Assembly (NCBI GenBank): GCA_023399035.1
Contig: JAEWQX010000137.1
Span: 1-7,136 of the forward strand
Source of the DNA: Bacillota bacterium
GTDB taxonomy: Bacteria > Bacillota > Clostridia > Clostridiales > Clostridiaceae
Direction of reading: 5' to 3'
DNA: 7,136 nt
The notes beneath the pieces are model-generated. The model had not been told where the DNA came from and did no database searches. It was given only the letters and a program-made list of their open reading frames with translations. Every line of letters begins with the position of its first letter. Positions within the stretch are counted from its first letter, which is position 1. Of this stretch, positions 6,361 to 7,136 are shown piece by piece. Made by a program: the position numbers and the translations under genes.

Positions 6361-6411
6361 TGTAAAAGTTCGGGACAAGTTGACCCGATGTAAAGCTAAC
6401 AAACTGGAATT
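6361..6411 (+). repeat. Left block of TGTAAA / CTGGAATT repeats
   Basis: TGTAAAAG (6361-6368), TGTAAAGC (6389-6396) and ACAAACTGGAATT (6399-6411) lie in a row on the plus strand. The same words recur in the same orientation beyond the kinase gene. Reiterated short repeats like these occur at the ends of some insertion sequences, including the IS21 family; no transposase gene is present in the window to prove this. Confidence 0.45.
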
Positions 6412-6424
6412 GCACCAAAACAAT

Positions 6425-6970
6425 CTAAGACAACAACGCTGCCCTACTTGCGATTTTTTCTTGTACTGCGGAAACAGTTTCTTGAATGGAATAAGTGGTC
6501 GTATCTATAACATTCGATTCATATATTCCCAGATTGCAAAATTGCTCCCACATGGTTTCTACCAATTCGATATTTGTCTTTCGGTCTAACTTTGAGCGTT
6601 CAACAGCTCGCTTCAAGGTTTCTTCCTTACTTGCCCTTAAAATAATATAATGCACCTCATAATGTTCCCGAACAAGACTTTGCCACGGCTTTAAAAACCA
6701 CGGTCCGATAATACCGTCAACAATTACATCATATCCACCACGAGCATATCGCTTCGCAGCTTCTAAAAACGCTTCAATGACAATCAAATTTTGCTCATTT
6801 GATTCTGGCAAATGCGGTGGTATTGCCCCTTTACTCAAATAATGATAAAAGTCATCTGTGTGCATATGCACAGACTTTTCCAAATCTGATTCTTTTGCAA
6901 CAGCAGATGCCGTTGTAGTTTTTCCTGTCCCCGGCGCACCTGTGATTACAATAATTCTACCTTGATTCAT
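6425..6970 (-). CDS. P-loop kinase / AAA-like ATPase, CPT or zeta-like fold
   Basis: A 181-residue P-loop protein with Walker A GAPGTGKTT at 11-19, HTDDFYHYL at 37-45 (an acidic pair in the position used for substrate and Mg binding in small-molecule kinases), VDGIIGPW at 84-91, and a lid-like stretch ILRASKEETLKRAVERSK at 110-127 with several basic residues. This is the pattern of nucleoside-kinase-like enzymes such as chloramphenicol phosphotransferase and zeta-toxin relatives. The substrate cannot be told; phosphorylation of an antibiotic, nucleotide or UDP-sugar are possibilities only. No antitoxin-like partner gene is visible nearby. ATG at 6970 has GGAGG (6981-6985) ten bases upstream. 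The gene is visibly more AT-rich than the element genes and is flanked by 13-base direct repeats, which suggests a separately acquired passenger. Confidence 0.8.
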   Translation of the reverse strand: MNQGRIIVITGAPGTGKTTTASAVAKESDLEKSVHMHTDDFYHYLSKGAIPPHLPESNEQNLIVIEAFLEAAKRYARGGYDVIVDGIIGPWFLKPWQSLVREHYEVHYIILRASKEETLKRAVERSKLDRKTNIELVETMWEQFCNLGIYESNVIDTTTYSIQETVSAVQEKIASRAALLS

Positions 6971-7009
6971 CTATATTTTACCTCCACAAATTACGATTTT
7001 CTTAATTCT

Positions 7010-7045
7010 ACAAACTGGAATTTGAGTCTCTGTAAAGCTGGAATT
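7010..7045 (+). repeat. Right block of TGTAAA / CTGGAATT repeats
   Basis: ACAAACTGGAATT (7010-7022) is an exact 13-base copy of 6399-6411. It is followed by TGTAAAGC (7031-7038), the same octamer as at 6389, overlapping a further CTGGAATT (7038-7045). ACTGGAAT at 7111-7118 and TGTAAAT at 7124-7130 continue the series toward the window end, so the array probably extends beyond it. Confidence 0.55.
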
Positions 7046-7055
7046 AACCCATACA

Positions 7056-7084
7056 ATTATTTTAATTTAGAGGTTCTTACGCAA
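7056..7084 (-). promoter_or_regulatory. Possible promoter of the kinase gene
   Basis: On the minus strand TTGCGT (7084-7079) and AATAAT (7061-7056) are separated by 17 bases in an AT-rich stretch about 85 bases upstream of the kinase ATG. The match to the vegetative consensus is moderate. A repeat block lies between it and the gene. Confidence 0.3.
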
Positions 7085-7136
7085 TTATCCGTATTTTGTA
7101 ATTTTTCAATACTGGAATGCCAGTGTAAATCAGCAT

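Larger units (their letters stand above)
440..6368. mobile_element. Integrative mobilizable element with serine recombinase, replication and relaxase genes
   Basis: Five consecutive minus-strand genes form a coherent mobile unit: large serine recombinase, 65-residue protein, VapE-like helicase, CHC2 primase-like protein and MobA/MobL relaxase. There is no type IV secretion gene, so transfer would need a helper. At about 5.9 kb it is similar in size to Tn4451, but no resistance gene lies inside it. The left end is placed where tnpV homology stops (about 430-445). The right end is placed at an imperfect copy of the left-end sequence: ATTAGGTGTAAAACTC near 434-449 against ATTTAGTTGTAAAAGTTC near 6354-6371. 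These ends are inference; the right end could lie elsewhere, even beyond the window. Confidence 0.5.

Noticed and set aside
6251..6589. Plus-strand open frame crossing the mob leader and the end of the kinase gene
   Set aside because: It spans a terminator, the repeat block and the antisense of the kinase; no family resemblance.
6425..6970. Zeta toxin of a toxin-antitoxin pair
   Set aside because: The fold may be related, but there is no adjacent small antitoxin gene and no decisive zeta motif was seen.
1..7136. tRNA, rRNA or other structured RNA gene
   Set aside because: No cloverleaf, rRNA-like or riboswitch-like sequence was recognised by eye on either strand.

Overview
The window looks like DNA from a gut-type Clostridia (Firmicutes; Lachnospiraceae or Ruminococcaceae relatives). 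The grounds are the protein families present (TnpV, a TnpX/TndX-like large serine recombinase, a MobA/MobL relaxase of the clostridial type), strong AGGAGG-type ribosome sites and two TTG starts. This is recognition by eye, without a database search.

Layout. Bases 1-60 (+) are the tail of an unidentified gene whose TGA overlaps the start of tnpV. tnpV (57-638, +) is a normal Tn4451-family accessory protein up to about residue 124. There its reading frame runs into unrelated DNA and continues antisense under the end of the next gene, as if the end of tnpV had been replaced by an insertion. From about 440 to about 6365 lies a compact mobilizable element with all genes on the minus strand. In transcription order (right to left) these are a MobA/MobL relaxase (6228-4648), a small CHC2 zinc-finger primase-like protein (4582-3938), a VapE/D5-like helicase ATPase (4026-2632), a 225-bp gap with origin-like architecture, a 65-residue protein (2390-2193) and a large serine recombinase (2192-522). 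Right of the element is a more AT-rich segment (about 6361-7136). It holds a P-loop kinase gene (6970-6425) between copies of short direct repeats (TGTAAAGC and ACAAACTGGAATT).

How the parts fit. The recombinase would excise and integrate the element. The relaxase would nick an oriT near 6230-6360 for transfer by a helper conjugation system, since no transfer apparatus is present. The VapE-CHC2 pair would replicate the excised circle. The most interesting point is the gap next to the helicase gene: clustered CGGCAAC repeats with 12-13 bp spacing flank an AT-rich core, with an inverted pair inside the 3' end of the helicase gene. This is the layout of a phage-satellite (SaPI-like) replication origin, but in an element with conjugative mobilization. 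The second point is nesting: tnpV interrupted by the element, and imperfectly matching sequences around TGTAAAA at 434-449 and 6354-6371 that could mark its two ends.
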